Source: Apostichopus japonicus
Taxonomy: Eukaryota > Echinodermata > Holothuroidea > Aspidochirotida > Stichopodidae
Direction of reading: 5' to 3'
Assembly: GCF_037975245.1 (NCBI RefSeq)
Contig: NC_092565.1
Location: forward strand, 3,905,499-3,969,498
DNA length: 64,000 nt
Part shown: positions 1 through 10,884 of the stretch, in pieces
How the letters are laid out: every line of letters starts with the position of its first letter
Position numbering within the stretch: the first letter of the stretch is position 1
Notes under the pieces: model-generated
What the model saw: only the letters and a program-made list of their open reading frames with translations
Told to the model about the DNA's origin: nothing
Database searches by the model: none
Translations under genes and position numbers: made by a program

Positions 1-885
1 ATGGAGACTGAACATCCCTTGGCTAGGAAATACACCTAATGTCAACTTTCAGAGTGTGATATTTTACATGGGTTTTAGGGGGTTGTCCATTTTGGAAAGA
101 ACGTAAGTAGTTAAACATCGCATGACTACACCCCCCCCCTCCCATCAGCACCAACATTTTAAGTCCACCCCATGTTGCGGTGTTACCCACCCCCCCCCCC
201 TTCCGGCCGATCATTGCAATAATACTCACTAACATACCAAGTTTCAGTGCAGTAGCCTACCACTAGTAATAGTTCAGTGCGACAAGGAGTGTGGGTATGG
301 GATGTCATACTTGTAACAGGTTTTTATACTAGATTTCCGCTATGAGTATGCCTGACTCGTCCGCAATACATTACTTGTAGTCTTGTAAGGGATGAGGTCA
401 AAACAATGTTAGACTTCGAAATTGAAAAAGAAATGGACAGAAAGGATGCTGTAGACTTTGAAGTTGATAATGAAAGGAGAAGCCACACTCATTGCAATCA
501 TAACACAGTACGTCCCTTTAAAATACTGTACGTGGGAAGAAGGAAAAGGCAAATCCTGAATACGACAACATAAACAAGAGAAGCTGCCTAAGGAACCAAA
601 CCTTATTGACATAATATGATAAAAAAGAAATTATGATAACCTTTCAAATTGTAATGTTAAATTGTATTATTATCTTTATATGGTCTTAAAAGTGCTTTGA
701 ACTCGTCGTTCCTATGTTAATTATAAATTTAGTTTCCTTTGGTTCCTGTAGTGATATGTAATTACCTTCAAAACAAATATCGTTTCGCACGAGAATAAAC
801 AACAGATCCGGAGTGCATGGGGATATTCCAAAAATATATAAAACTAGGAAGTAAAATTTGAATAATTTTGTTAGCCTGTATATAG
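1..885. other. Intergenic, no gene seen
   Basis: I see no supported gene. The stretch is AT-rich, with C-tracts near 130-200. The short open frames on both strands have no recognisable protein and no convincing splice context. Confidence 0.6.
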
Positions 886-1422
886 CAGGCGCGGCGGAAC
901 GGGAAAATTATTGGGGGGGGGGGGGAGGGGCTAATGTGTGGAGACTATCTAAGCGGAGCGCCACCATCAGTTGGAGCGGAGCGTACAAGAAAATTTTGGG
1001 TTTTTCAAACCCCCAGATGGCCGAAAACGGCACTTCCCGAGTGTTTTATGCTGCGAATACCTAGCCCTAAAATATGGGTCTCAAGCCTGCAATTTCTCAG
1101 ATTGCACGTAAAAATCTGTAAAAACATTGTAATTTGTATATTCGATGGTGTTTTAAGAGAGTAGCTATTACTCGTAGTGTACTCGCACAGACGTTTTGGA
1201 GTGTAGTAAATTACTACTTGCAATTAAATTATTACACCTATATAGTATACGTGTGCATCGGACAGATCGACAAGTATGCATTGAAAAATGGGCAGATGCA
1301 CGTTTCGGAGCCTTGGTAAATATTGGGGGGGCTTATCATGCATTTGCCCCCTCAACTTTTTCATTGGGGGGGGGCTGAGCCCCCCCCAACCCCCCCCCCC
1401 CCCCCCGGTTCCGCCGCCACTG
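886..1422. mobile_element. hAT-like MITE (family 1, long variant)
   Basis: The ends are inverted: CAGGCGCGGCGGAAC on the left and GTTCCGCCGCCACTG on the right. They are flanked by GTATATAG and CTGTATAG, an imperfect 8-bp target-site duplication. The interior carries long G and C tracts and a piece (CTAAGCGGAGCGCCACC) shared with the copies at 3661, 23816 and 32787. No transposase frame is visible, so it is non-autonomous. The hAT call rests on the 8-bp duplication and the CAGnGGCGG-type terminus. Confidence 0.65.
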
Positions 1423-3660
1423 CTGTATAGTATTCAGAATGAGTAATTGGCCGGGGAAGGGGGGGGGAGATGACACCTTTCTGAGGGAGAACCTTTGTGG
1501 GTTTCCTTTCTTAAATTGTTTGTCTGATCATTTGTTTTACTAAAAACAGCTTCACTTGAACATAGTTGTTCTCTTAAAAAATGCAGGGTGGAAAAACTGA
1601 ATATTTGCGACAGTTTGTACTGCTACACCGGCGCAAGCATTCCTTTACATTTCACTTGATTTTTGGTTTCGATGATAATCGTAACTTTGTTAGTCACGCT
1701 GGCGGATGTTTGTGTGTGCGTGTAGGTGTGCGTACATGCGTGCGTGTGTACGTGTGCGTATATCTATATTCTAGTGTTTACTTTTCTGTCATACACAGTG
1801 GTTTGTCAATGGCAAATTTTTGTTTCCATTTTATAAGCGTCCATATCAACACGTACCGGGCAGTTCTCTACATTAGCATGCAGTGTAGTCTGCAGGTTGG
1901 ATATATACTGTCATCGTTCTGCGTCTTAATTGTACAAACGTCTCCAGTGATATGGTTGCAGAGAAGAAGAGGACGACATTTGAAGATATAAACAGAATGT
2001 GCATGGCTGGTTAGTGATAGTTTACACCGTCTGTCTGAATTAAGCTGCTTGTCTGTCTGTGAAGTTAACCTATGCTATGGTAGCCCTGCACCATGGTCTA
2101 GGCCTAGGCCTATATCTTGCTTTTGAATTCATGCATCTTATTTATGTATGACGTGATAAGAGGTTAACCGTCATGAAAAGTACTAAAAAGTATTAAGTTA
2201 CAAGGTAAGCTAAAATTGCGTTGAAACTGGAGATACATTTATTCGACAACGAGTCGAGTTAAGAAGTGTGTCGGCATAATTAACTCCCCAGTTCACGCTA
2301 ATAGTTTTATAGTTCTTTCTCGGGGATATCTGCTGTATCGACACTAGTCTTAATTTATCTAGTATGATATGATTACCGCGTCTTTCGATTTGTTTATGCA
2401 TGGACAAGAGATTACACCCAAAGTCCACTTTTTATGAGTCAGTTGAGCGGCACGTATAGGGAAAGGCGAGGGAAAGGAACTGAGGGTGCTGTGACTAAAC
2501 ATAGTTTCGTAATCCTGTCTCTATACAATGGATAAAGTTACACCTGAATCGTGCAGCTATTTCAATCGGATTCCCAAACATGCTTGGGCCATTGTTCATG
2601 ACGGTATACGATCTTTTGTATCTTTCAAGCGCCTGCCTCACGTACTATCAGCACGTATAGGAAATGTGTAGTAGTTCTACTACAGGAGCAAAGCTGTTTC
2701 TACACACTTCTATACACTTATTGGTACTAAATACCAGGCTAAATGATGACAGAACATTCCCGAAGAACATACATAGTGGTAAAGCGTGCCAGATAAGGAG
2801 CCGCGTTGATACTGTATCAAGAAACACTTGTTTTACTCTGCTGCCACCGTTTCCGTCGTATATCCTATATGTATATACTTTATGTATATACTATCCGAAA
2901 AATGTTCCGTGGACGCTGGCGAGACAGAAATGAAGTTAACCACTGAAGTCTTCAGTTCTAACCGGTTTCTATTGAAAAGTTGTGCAAATTATTGCAATGA
3001 CCTACTGTGTTTGTGTGAAATAGCCGCCCCCCTTCCCCCACTCTCCACCTAAGAAAAGGCAAAAAACATAACCAACCTGCATAGACACTCATATATTTGC
3101 CCGAGACCACCATAAAAGAAGAATGATAAAATATATAAAAACAGGATACTTCGTCAGGATGCTTCGTCGGAGAGTCAAAGGCTGGCGTGAGACTAAATTT
3201 AATCTGAAGTCAAAATTGATTACTTAGCGAAAAAAAACAAACAATGAATCAGAAATGAAAACAAGGAAATGGAACATAGGAAAACATCATGGTGAAGAAG
3301 GCAGTGCAACCAACAATTTGAAACGACACTAAAGTTAACAAGAGAATACGCCTCATTGAGACCATCGTTTCACTGAACGTTGAAGATCAACTCAGTCTAA
3401 CAGACGCGAGCCCTTCATTGCAAGACAGCTACCCCACACTTCTGGCCCCAAGGCCGGACTCTCACCGTTATCTCCCGGTTCATTGCGGACTAAAGGAGGA
3501 TATGGAATTGGGATCCTAAGCCTGTGTAAAAATTCCACCTTGGCAATGCCATTACGGTAAACATTGCAGTCAATACCTTGCATCCGATCGTCGCGGTTCA
3601 CACGACCTCCAGTAAACACCGAAGCGTAGTGCGACCAACCAGTCTACGACGCCAGCCCAA
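1423..3660. other. Intergenic, no supported gene
   Basis: A 136-codon plus-strand frame at 1581-1991 crosses a TG/CG-rich microsatellite and looks coincidental. The rest of the interval shows no protein family or RNA gene that I can recognise. Confidence 0.5.
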
Positions 3661-4037
3661 CAGTGGCGGAGCGTCCATACAGTCAGGGCGGATGCCACCC
3701 CCCCCCCCCTGATGGACTCAAATGGACTGTTGGCGCCCTTTTCAGCTATTTACCACTTTTTACTTATTCGCGATTATTGACTTTTTTTTATAGCGCTCTC
3801 ATCTACTTATTGACATTTGTCACAGTTTGTTGCCGATGATACCTATTTATTCTTCGTTTATCTGCAAATTAGCAAGGCAAGGAGAGGGTCATTTCCGGCG
3901 ATCTAGGGAGTATCTTTACTCAAAAATTTCTGTAAGCTCCGCGCCAACCTGTGGTGGCGCTCCGCTTAGATAAAGTCGAATGGGCCCATACAGACCATTC
4001 TCGCCCCCTCTGACCAATACGCCTAGCTCCGCCACTG
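3661..4037. mobile_element. hAT-like MITE (family 1)
   Basis: The termini are CAGTGGCGGAGCG and GCTCCGCCACTG, a 12-bp perfect inverted repeat. The interior matches the copies at 5737, 23816 and 32787. The flanks CAGCCCAA and GCTCCCAA share only CCCAA, so the target-site duplication is weak here; the copy at 32787 defines the family. Confidence 0.8.
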
Positions 4038-4139
4038 GCTCCCAATCATTCTTCCCCGTCAATCCGTCTAGTACCCCCCCCCCCTTCCCGACCGAACCTC
4101 GTTTTTTAAAGGAATATCTAATGATTAGAGACACTTATT

Positions 4140-5085
4140 CTAACGTTAAATCAGCAAAGAGCAAGCAATAATGATTTTATCACTAAGATTTTTGTTTAAT
4201 TTCTTATTAACACCGTCATTTAACTACCCACTCAACCCTACACTCCCTGATACCCTTCCATCCCAATGTAGGAAACTTCATCGTTACACGCAGCACGCAA
4301 CGATCTTTGTTCTACTTGATTGATCCTTACTGAGTCTCTTAACTTAAAAGCATATTTTTTTCAAAGTAGATAAGTGAAATTTACACAGTTTTAAGTAATA
4401 AATTAGAAGCATCTCTTTGTTAAAACATTGTATTATCGGCCTAGTCTTCCGATAAGCGTAACTTAGGATTGAAAGAAATCAGTGAGAGCAGGCAGTATTG
4501 ATATTAACTTACATAAATATATTTTCAAATCTCTTATTGAACGAATTATCAGCCCCTGGTTACATCGTCATTTATCCCTCCCCATCCTACCCTACCCTTC
4601 TTCACCTCACACACTCCGCTCCTAAGGTTAAAAGAAATCAGCGAGAGCAGGCAGTAATGATATTTACTAACATTAATGATTTTTTTCAAATCTCATTTAG
4701 GACGAATTATTAGGTCCCCCTGGTTACATCATTTACCCCCATTCTCCCCCCCCCCATTCTCCCCTACCCTTTCTTACACTCACCGCTTCTCTTACACCTA
4801 TGAGATATCCTCATAAAGCGTGATGATCTAGGTCCCTCAATAATCTAATGCATGGGAGGAACTCGAAACTTTCTTCCTTATCCGCATATTCCAATCTTTC
4901 TCCAAGAAAAGAGTTACAGTACCTATTACCCAGATGTTATGTAAATAATTAAAAACAGCCTCCCTTCTCATAAAGCGTGATGATCTATGTCCCTCAATAA
5001 TCTAAAGCATGGATGAACTCTCAGCTATAAGCATATGCCAAAGTTTTTCCACAAAAGAGCTACAGAACCTACTACACACAAATTA
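4140..5085. repeat. Degenerate tandem repeat, period about 160 bp
   Basis: Related blocks recur: AAATCAGTGAGAGCAGGCAG near 4477 and AAATCAGCGAGAGCAGGCAG near 4635, with a decayed copy near 4150. A second block, AAAGCGTGATGATCTA, occurs near 4815 and 4972. The spacing is about 156-160 bp. No coding potential is visible. Confidence 0.65.
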
Positions 5086-5736
5086 TGTAAATGTCACTGA
5101 ACGGCATCCGTAGGGACATCGTTTTTTTGGTCCACATCTGAGTTTCCATCATATCTTTAATCTGCTTTTCATACATATATTTTAATGTGATTGTTATAAT
5201 GACCACATCTAAGGACTTTTGAGTTGTATTTCTGTATCCAGTGGAATTGTCTCGCTGAGATATAAAAGGATGAATTTTCCGTACGTTTTCACGGTAGGCC
5301 CCTCTGTTCAAGGTCAATGCACGACTATAACATTAGGTCCACTATAAGTGTGGATATTGGTCTCCGTTTGCCACTATTGCAGTAAACCCAACCGAGGAAC
5401 GTATCTACGGTGTCTCTTAAAAGACATCATTATTAACAAAGTCGAAAAGAATTTTTAGTCTCTTTGGTGTCATTTTAAAAGTATTTCTGATTACATTACG
5501 TACAGATTCGCCCTCCCTCTAAAATCAATTTTCAAGATTACTAGGATCAATTCGCTCAATTTTTTACAAAAAAAATGGTTGAAAAGTGACATGAATTCCT
5601 CCTCATTCATTCATTTTATTTGAGCATGTTGAACGCTTGCGATAACATGTCATTACGATTCATCATTGCAGACGCTCACCCAAACCGTTAAAAATACCGC
5701 CCCCCCCCCTGTTCTCTTCCTACACTGCGCTCCCAA

Positions 5737-5885
5737 CAGTGGCGGAGCGTCCATACAGTCAGGGGCGGATGTACGCTGTACGCTCCGCGCCAACCTGTGG
5801 TGGCGCTCCCCTTAGATAAAGTCGAAAGCGCCCATATACAGACCATTCTCGCCCCCTCTGACCAATACCCCTAGCTCCGCCACTG
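5737..5885. mobile_element. hAT-like MITE (family 1), internally deleted
   Basis: It has the same 12-bp inverted termini (CAGTGGCGGAGC, GCTCCGCCACTG) as the copy at 3661 but is only 149 bp long. The middle of the element is missing while both ends survive. Confidence 0.75.
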
Positions 5886-8120
5886 CTGCCTATATGGGTT
5901 ATTGGGTCTAGATAATACTTATTTCAAAACCGATCCAAAACAATATTAATCGTGATTGAAAGACACAAGCCTCTCGTTCGGACTTTATAGAGATTAAGTC
6001 AGTCTGTTAATTACCATTAGCAATTCGTTTTTTTTTAGAAACTTCGTAAAATAGTTACACTGAGACACTGTGTACACAAAATTAAACTGCTACATGCATC
6101 TCATCTTTGCTTTTTGTATTTACAGTAGGCCTATTGTAAAACAGTTGCCTATGCTAAGATAAACTGTATAGCGAGATGTATCATCTGCTATCAGCGCACA
6201 GCTGAGTCTACAAAACTTTCGGTTCAATTTAACGCCCACGCCTTTTTCTGTTTTTCCCATAAAGGCGAGACAAAACTACAATGGTGGGTCTCCTGTTATT
6301 ATACCATCCCATCCCACCACTCCCCTCATTTGAAATTTGGCTTTCTTTACTATTGTAAGCTTGGATTTTTCTTGGGGGGGGGGGTGCGGGGTGGCTGTTT
6401 TTTTCTTCGTCGGTTCTTTAATTTTGCTTTTTAACTCCGAACTGTCTTCCTTTTTTTATATTATTTCGATGATTCCAATTTGTTTTAATTCTTATTCATT
6501 TTTGGTTTTATTTCCCTGGTTCATAAGTGAAGACAGTTCGGTATTTTCGTAACTTGAATATTAATCTCCGTTGACGAAGGTGGCATAAATAAGCTGCCAT
6601 TAGCATTATCAGCTACTAATGTCTAATGTTTTGTTTGGATCGCAATTATTCACACACGTAAATTTCTATTTGACCGACGCTGCATGGCGTAACATGCCTG
6701 TGCCCAAAGGTGTATAATGAACGTTGTACTCTTTTTACATAAAACGTTGCTATTGGAATGGACGATAGCAATGTGAATCATTGGTATTATATCTTTGCTT
6801 ACGTTGTTGAAGTTTTCTGTCGTATTTTGTAGTTTACGAGATTCAGTGTCAAATAAAATCCGTTACGGAAATAAATTGTCGCCTATAGTTTGATGTTTTA
6901 GAGGCAACCAGACGCAACATCTTGGGGACCAACGGGGTAAAAATCGCCCGGCGCCTGCTTAATGTACGTGTACCACATTGAGTAGTAGAAGTCTGTTGTC
7001 TTTGGTAGAGAACAATTTGTATGCTGAATACAAAAAAAGTTTCCATCTCGGTCATCAGCTGCCAAAAGTGAATATTGTTTATCATGAGTAGCATCATCGA
7101 AACCCCACTGCAGTGTTGCGATCTGGTTTGTGTGCGTTGCTAATGTTATCTACCGATACTTGGATCCCCCGTGTCCCCTCTCATGAGAAGTCATGGAGCC
7201 GCCACTGATATGTAAAAATGGTTTGGAAGTGCCACATATTTATTTACACCACAAAATGGCGACTGGAGGGAATCCCTGCATCACAAAATGATTTCATGCT
7301 ATTTGAAATTAGGTGTAATAATATTAGTATTTTATTCTTCTTAAGGTAGATTATGCTGTCCATGTGCATTGAAGAAGTGGTTGGGCTTTCAGAGACTATA
7401 CATCATTATTGGATATTAGTTATGAAAAAATATACAGATATTGAAAGAAAAGTGCTAAGCTCGCCAGCTTATCAAATATATTTGGCATCATATATGTGAT
7501 AACTGTTTGATGTAGCCTACTACACACATGCAAGAAATGTACTATACATATTGTTATCTCCAATAGTATTGACTTATACAGCAAATACAATAAAATCTTG
7601 GAATTGCTAGACATACGCTTCATGCACTTTAAAGTAATCCCTGACTGCTTCAATAATAAATTTATAAATGCTTTTAGTTACAATGTGAATCCATCCATCC
7701 ATCTACACACACTGTACCCCCCCCCCCCCCGCCCCGCCTCCCCCACACACTTTTCAACAAGTTGCCACCCTCAAAGGCATTACACATAGAAGAAGGGAGA
7801 GTAAATGCAAGGTACACACATTACATGGCAGCTGTAGCTATAGTATAAGTCATAACAAAATGGCATGATTGAGAGTTGACACCAAACTAAATAAAGATTG
7901 TTTTAACAGCTACACTTTGTATGATATGCCATACACTTTGTGTAAGCAACTCAAATGTTACAGGAAAAGTCAACTTTTTATACTTATTCACAGTCTGCCA
8001 ACATAACTCTATAGCTGAGATCATAGGCGTACGAGGCGGGGGGGGGGGGGCAGACTGCCCCCCCAATGATGATGAAATCTGTCACATTCTTGACAAAATG
8101 ACATCCCTTTTAAAACCAAC
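5886..8120. other. Intergenic, no supported gene
   Basis: No recognised gene. A single G-rich terminus (CATAGGCGTACGAGGCGGG) near 8026 resembles the ends of the MITE at 30364 and may be a truncated copy. A minus-strand open frame at 6898-7153 is treated under findings. Confidence 0.45.
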
Positions 8121-8960
8121 ATGATCATACTCACAGCCCTCAGCACCATTAACAGTGTTCCCTGTCCTTTAATCTTCCCAACACCAGTAAGAGTGTAGTA
8201 CTCACTTTTCCCTTACACCAACCAACACAAACTGACACCAACAAAACACAGAATGAACTAATTACCCACATCCCCAACACAATTAACAGTGTACTCTGAC
8301 TTTCTCAACACCAAATATTGGAGTATATTCACATCTCCCTAACACCATCCTGTATAAAATGACACCACATTAAGCCAGCATGATGTACTCACAGCTGGCC
8401 AACATCAGTACCTGATCTCTTCAACACCAGCAGGCATATACTCACACCTCCCTCACACCATCTCCCTAACACCATCTTGTACAAACTGACACCACCTAAA
8501 ACCAGTATTCACATACTCATATCCCAACATCAATAACAGATCTCCCCAAAAAACCAATTGGCACATGTTCACATCTCCTTGACACCATATCCCTAACACC
8601 ATCCTGTACAAACTGACACCACCTAAAACCAGTATTCACATGCTCATATCCCAACATCAATTTCAGATCTCCCCAACACCAATTGGCACATGTTCACATC
8701 TCCCTAACACAATATCCCTAACACCATCCTGTACAAACTGACACCACCTAAAACCAGTATTCACATACTCATATCCCAACATTAATAACAGATCTCCCCA
8801 ACACCAACAGGCATATACTCACATCTCCCTAACACCATATATCCCTAACACCATCCTGTACAAACTGGATGCATCATACATCCCCTCGACACCAGAATAT
8901 ATTCTCACACCCCCTCGACACCAGCAAGCACAAACTCACATGCCCTCGACACCAGCATGG
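8121..8960. repeat. Degenerate tandem array at the end of the last lectin-gene exon
   Basis: Read on the minus strand, imperfect units repeat a pattern like CTGGTGTYGAGGG followed by ATGTGAGT. The plus-strand string ACTCAC (GTGAGT on the minus strand) recurs near 8128, 8200, 8387, 8440, 8817 and 8934, and CTCACAC occurs near 8903. The unit nearest the gene overlaps the 3' end of the exon at 8940-9207, so the exon's donor or stop region has been reiterated. Confidence 0.6.
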
Positions 8961-9207
8961 ATATAGTCTCTATCTTCTAGCAGGTTCTCTTCCTGACCTA
9001 CATGAGTTTGACCGTTGATATCACAGTCCTTCCTATCGTTGTCTGCTCTACTGCGATAGTTCACTGATAGACAGCGACTGTCTGAGGTACACAAGTTGGT
9101 GCAGTGGTTCAGGGTCAGAGCCCAGACGGTGTAGAGGGTGTTACTCTGTAAACGATAGCCGTCGTATATCAGGTACACCTTGAACCGAGCGTGCTCGGTC
9201 ATCGTTA
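8937..9207 (-). CDS. Lectin gene exon 24: second PAN/Apple-like domain
   Basis: The acceptor is TCTTCAG followed by TAACGATG, entering in the phase left by the FN3 exon (G+TA gives Val). The residues show a PAN-like cysteine pattern (HCTNLCTSDSRCLSVNYRS, then DCDING). The 3' end is ambiguous: GGCATGTGAGT can be a stop (ATG TGA, ending at 8937) or a splice donor (GTGAGT, ending the exon at 8940). This end lies in a tandem array that repeats the same motif. PAN domains usually mediate protein or carbohydrate contacts outside the cell. Confidence 0.75.
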
Positions 9208-9234
9208 CTGAAGAGAGAGAGAGAGATGGGCAAA

Positions 9235-9278
9235 CCAATCAATTAATCAATCGATAAATCAATCAATAAATCAATCAC
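9235..9278. repeat. AATC-type microsatellite
   Basis: This is a short tract of AATCAATC-like repeats in the intron just upstream of exon 24. Confidence 0.8.
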
Positions 9279-9971
9279 AGAGCCAACCATCATGCTGGTC
9301 TTGAAGACATCCAACACAGAGCAGCAGGTTAAACCCATGTACATACACACACACATACATGATGGAAACATACATCCCCTAAAGTAAACTCAAGTCAAAA
9401 AGCTATCAACCCTTCAAAACTCAATGTATTGTAAAATTGTGAATGCATCTATGGGCCCACTATGGGGCATTTTAATAGTACCTATAACAGGTAAAAGATA
9501 ATAAGAAACAGGGAAATAAATTTGACAGTATTTAACACTGATTTATCATTTTATATTAGGGGTGGTATATATCAATACTACTTCTATGGAACAGGGGCAT
9601 AGCAGCCAGATTATGATCATGTGAACTATATTCCTGCAGTACAACTTCAAATGTTGCCATTGTATACAACTGTGCATATGTTTGTGTAATATAAATGTAA
9701 AGCCATTTAGAGGAAAGTCTGAAAGATTTGGGGAGACAACCTCTTCCCCCCCTCCCCCAGACCACCACCTTACCCTGGTGCTTAGGGTCCTGCTATGGAG
9801 AAGATTATGGATGATGTAAACCTCAAGAAAGTTATATAGTAGACCTTCTTAATTTGATTCCTCATATCAAAGTCACGTCTCACTGCCTTCCTTAGTCTAC
9901 ATCCCCCACCCCCCCACCCCCTCCACTACAGATTGAACCTCCCTGCACAGACTCCTGGCAAAGTATTGTCA

Positions 9972-10352
9972 ATAGTGGTTAAGGCAGTGGACTTGTGATC
10001 TAAGGATTACAGGTTCGAGCCCTGGCTAGATCATTGCGTTGTGTCCTTGGGCAAGGCGCTTTACCTCCATTGCCTCTCTTCACCCAGGTGTATAAATGGG
10101 GACTTGCGAGGTAACTTGTAAATATAGTTGCGTGCGCCGGTTTGTGGCTGCACCCTATGGGAATTAAGTCCCCCGGGGGACACGTGGTTGTGGTGCACTG
10201 TGGTGCCCCAGGAGAGATTGATTGAATTGTGCACACTTTGGTGTGTAGGTGTGACAAGTTACCAATGACCAGGGTTGTAAAGTCGTGTGAGAGGGCCTTG
10301 GCCCTGAACAAGACTGTAAACCTAAATAATAAATAATAAAAAATCAATAAAA
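9972..10352 (+). mobile_element. tRNA-derived SINE
   Basis: The head has a tRNA-like A box (TAGTGGTTAAGGCAGTGG) and B box (GGTTCGAGCCC at 10012-10022). A central block with CCTTGGGCAAGGCGCTTTAC follows, a motif common in SINEs of marine invertebrates, and the element ends in an A/T-rich AATAATAAATAA tail. It sits in the intron between exons 23 and 24, opposite in orientation to the gene. Confidence 0.85.
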
Positions 10353-10492
10353 TACTACATTTCCTCAACACACACCTTATTACAATGCAAACTTTTGGAT
10401 TAATTCAAACAAGTACTGCTATGCCCTGATATATCAAGAATGGGGGGTGGTGGGGTGGGGGAGGGGGTATTCAGGATTAAAACAAGTAATAC

Positions 10493-10682
10493 CTGATGCA
10501 AGCATGGTAATATTGATGGGGGTAACCATGGTGGGGCCATCTCCTTCTGTGGTGTAGGCTAGGATGTTGAACTGATAATCGGAGCCGGGGGAGAGTCCGG
10601 TGGCTTCGTAGAAATAGATGGCGCCGTCGGTGACGTCTCCTATCGTAGCGTTATCGTCACCTTCGGTTTGCCGATAAATGAT
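10493..10682 (-). CDS. Lectin gene exon 23: second half of FN3
   Basis: The acceptor is CATTCCAG before ATCATTTATCGG and the donor is GCATCAG before GTATTA. Residues run from IIYRQTEGDD to the FN3 signature TGLSPGSDYQFNILAYT and end at TPINITMLAS. It joins in phase 0 to exon 22, so an intron filled largely by the 24-bp minisatellite splits the FN3 domain. It leaves phase 1, which matches exon 24. Confidence 0.88.
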
Positions 10683-10884
10683 CTGGAATGAGGAGATGGA
10701 CAGCATCACAGATTTATAAACTTAAGACGATCGCAGCGTGAAATGAATTGTTTAATGTCTTCACGACAAATCAATATATATGTGGATGTACGTGCTGCCA
10801 CAAATGTACTGTATACTACGTTACAATGATACGGTGTATGCCACAGGTTTTATAGCTTTGATCCAAATCAAACACGCCGGATGC

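Noticed and set aside
1581-1991. 136-codon plus-strand ORF as a gene
   Set aside because: It crosses a TG/CG microsatellite and has no recognisable domain or splice context.
9972-10060. Functional tRNA gene on the plus strand
   Set aside because: The tRNA-like head continues into a SINE body and A-rich tail without a proper acceptor stem.
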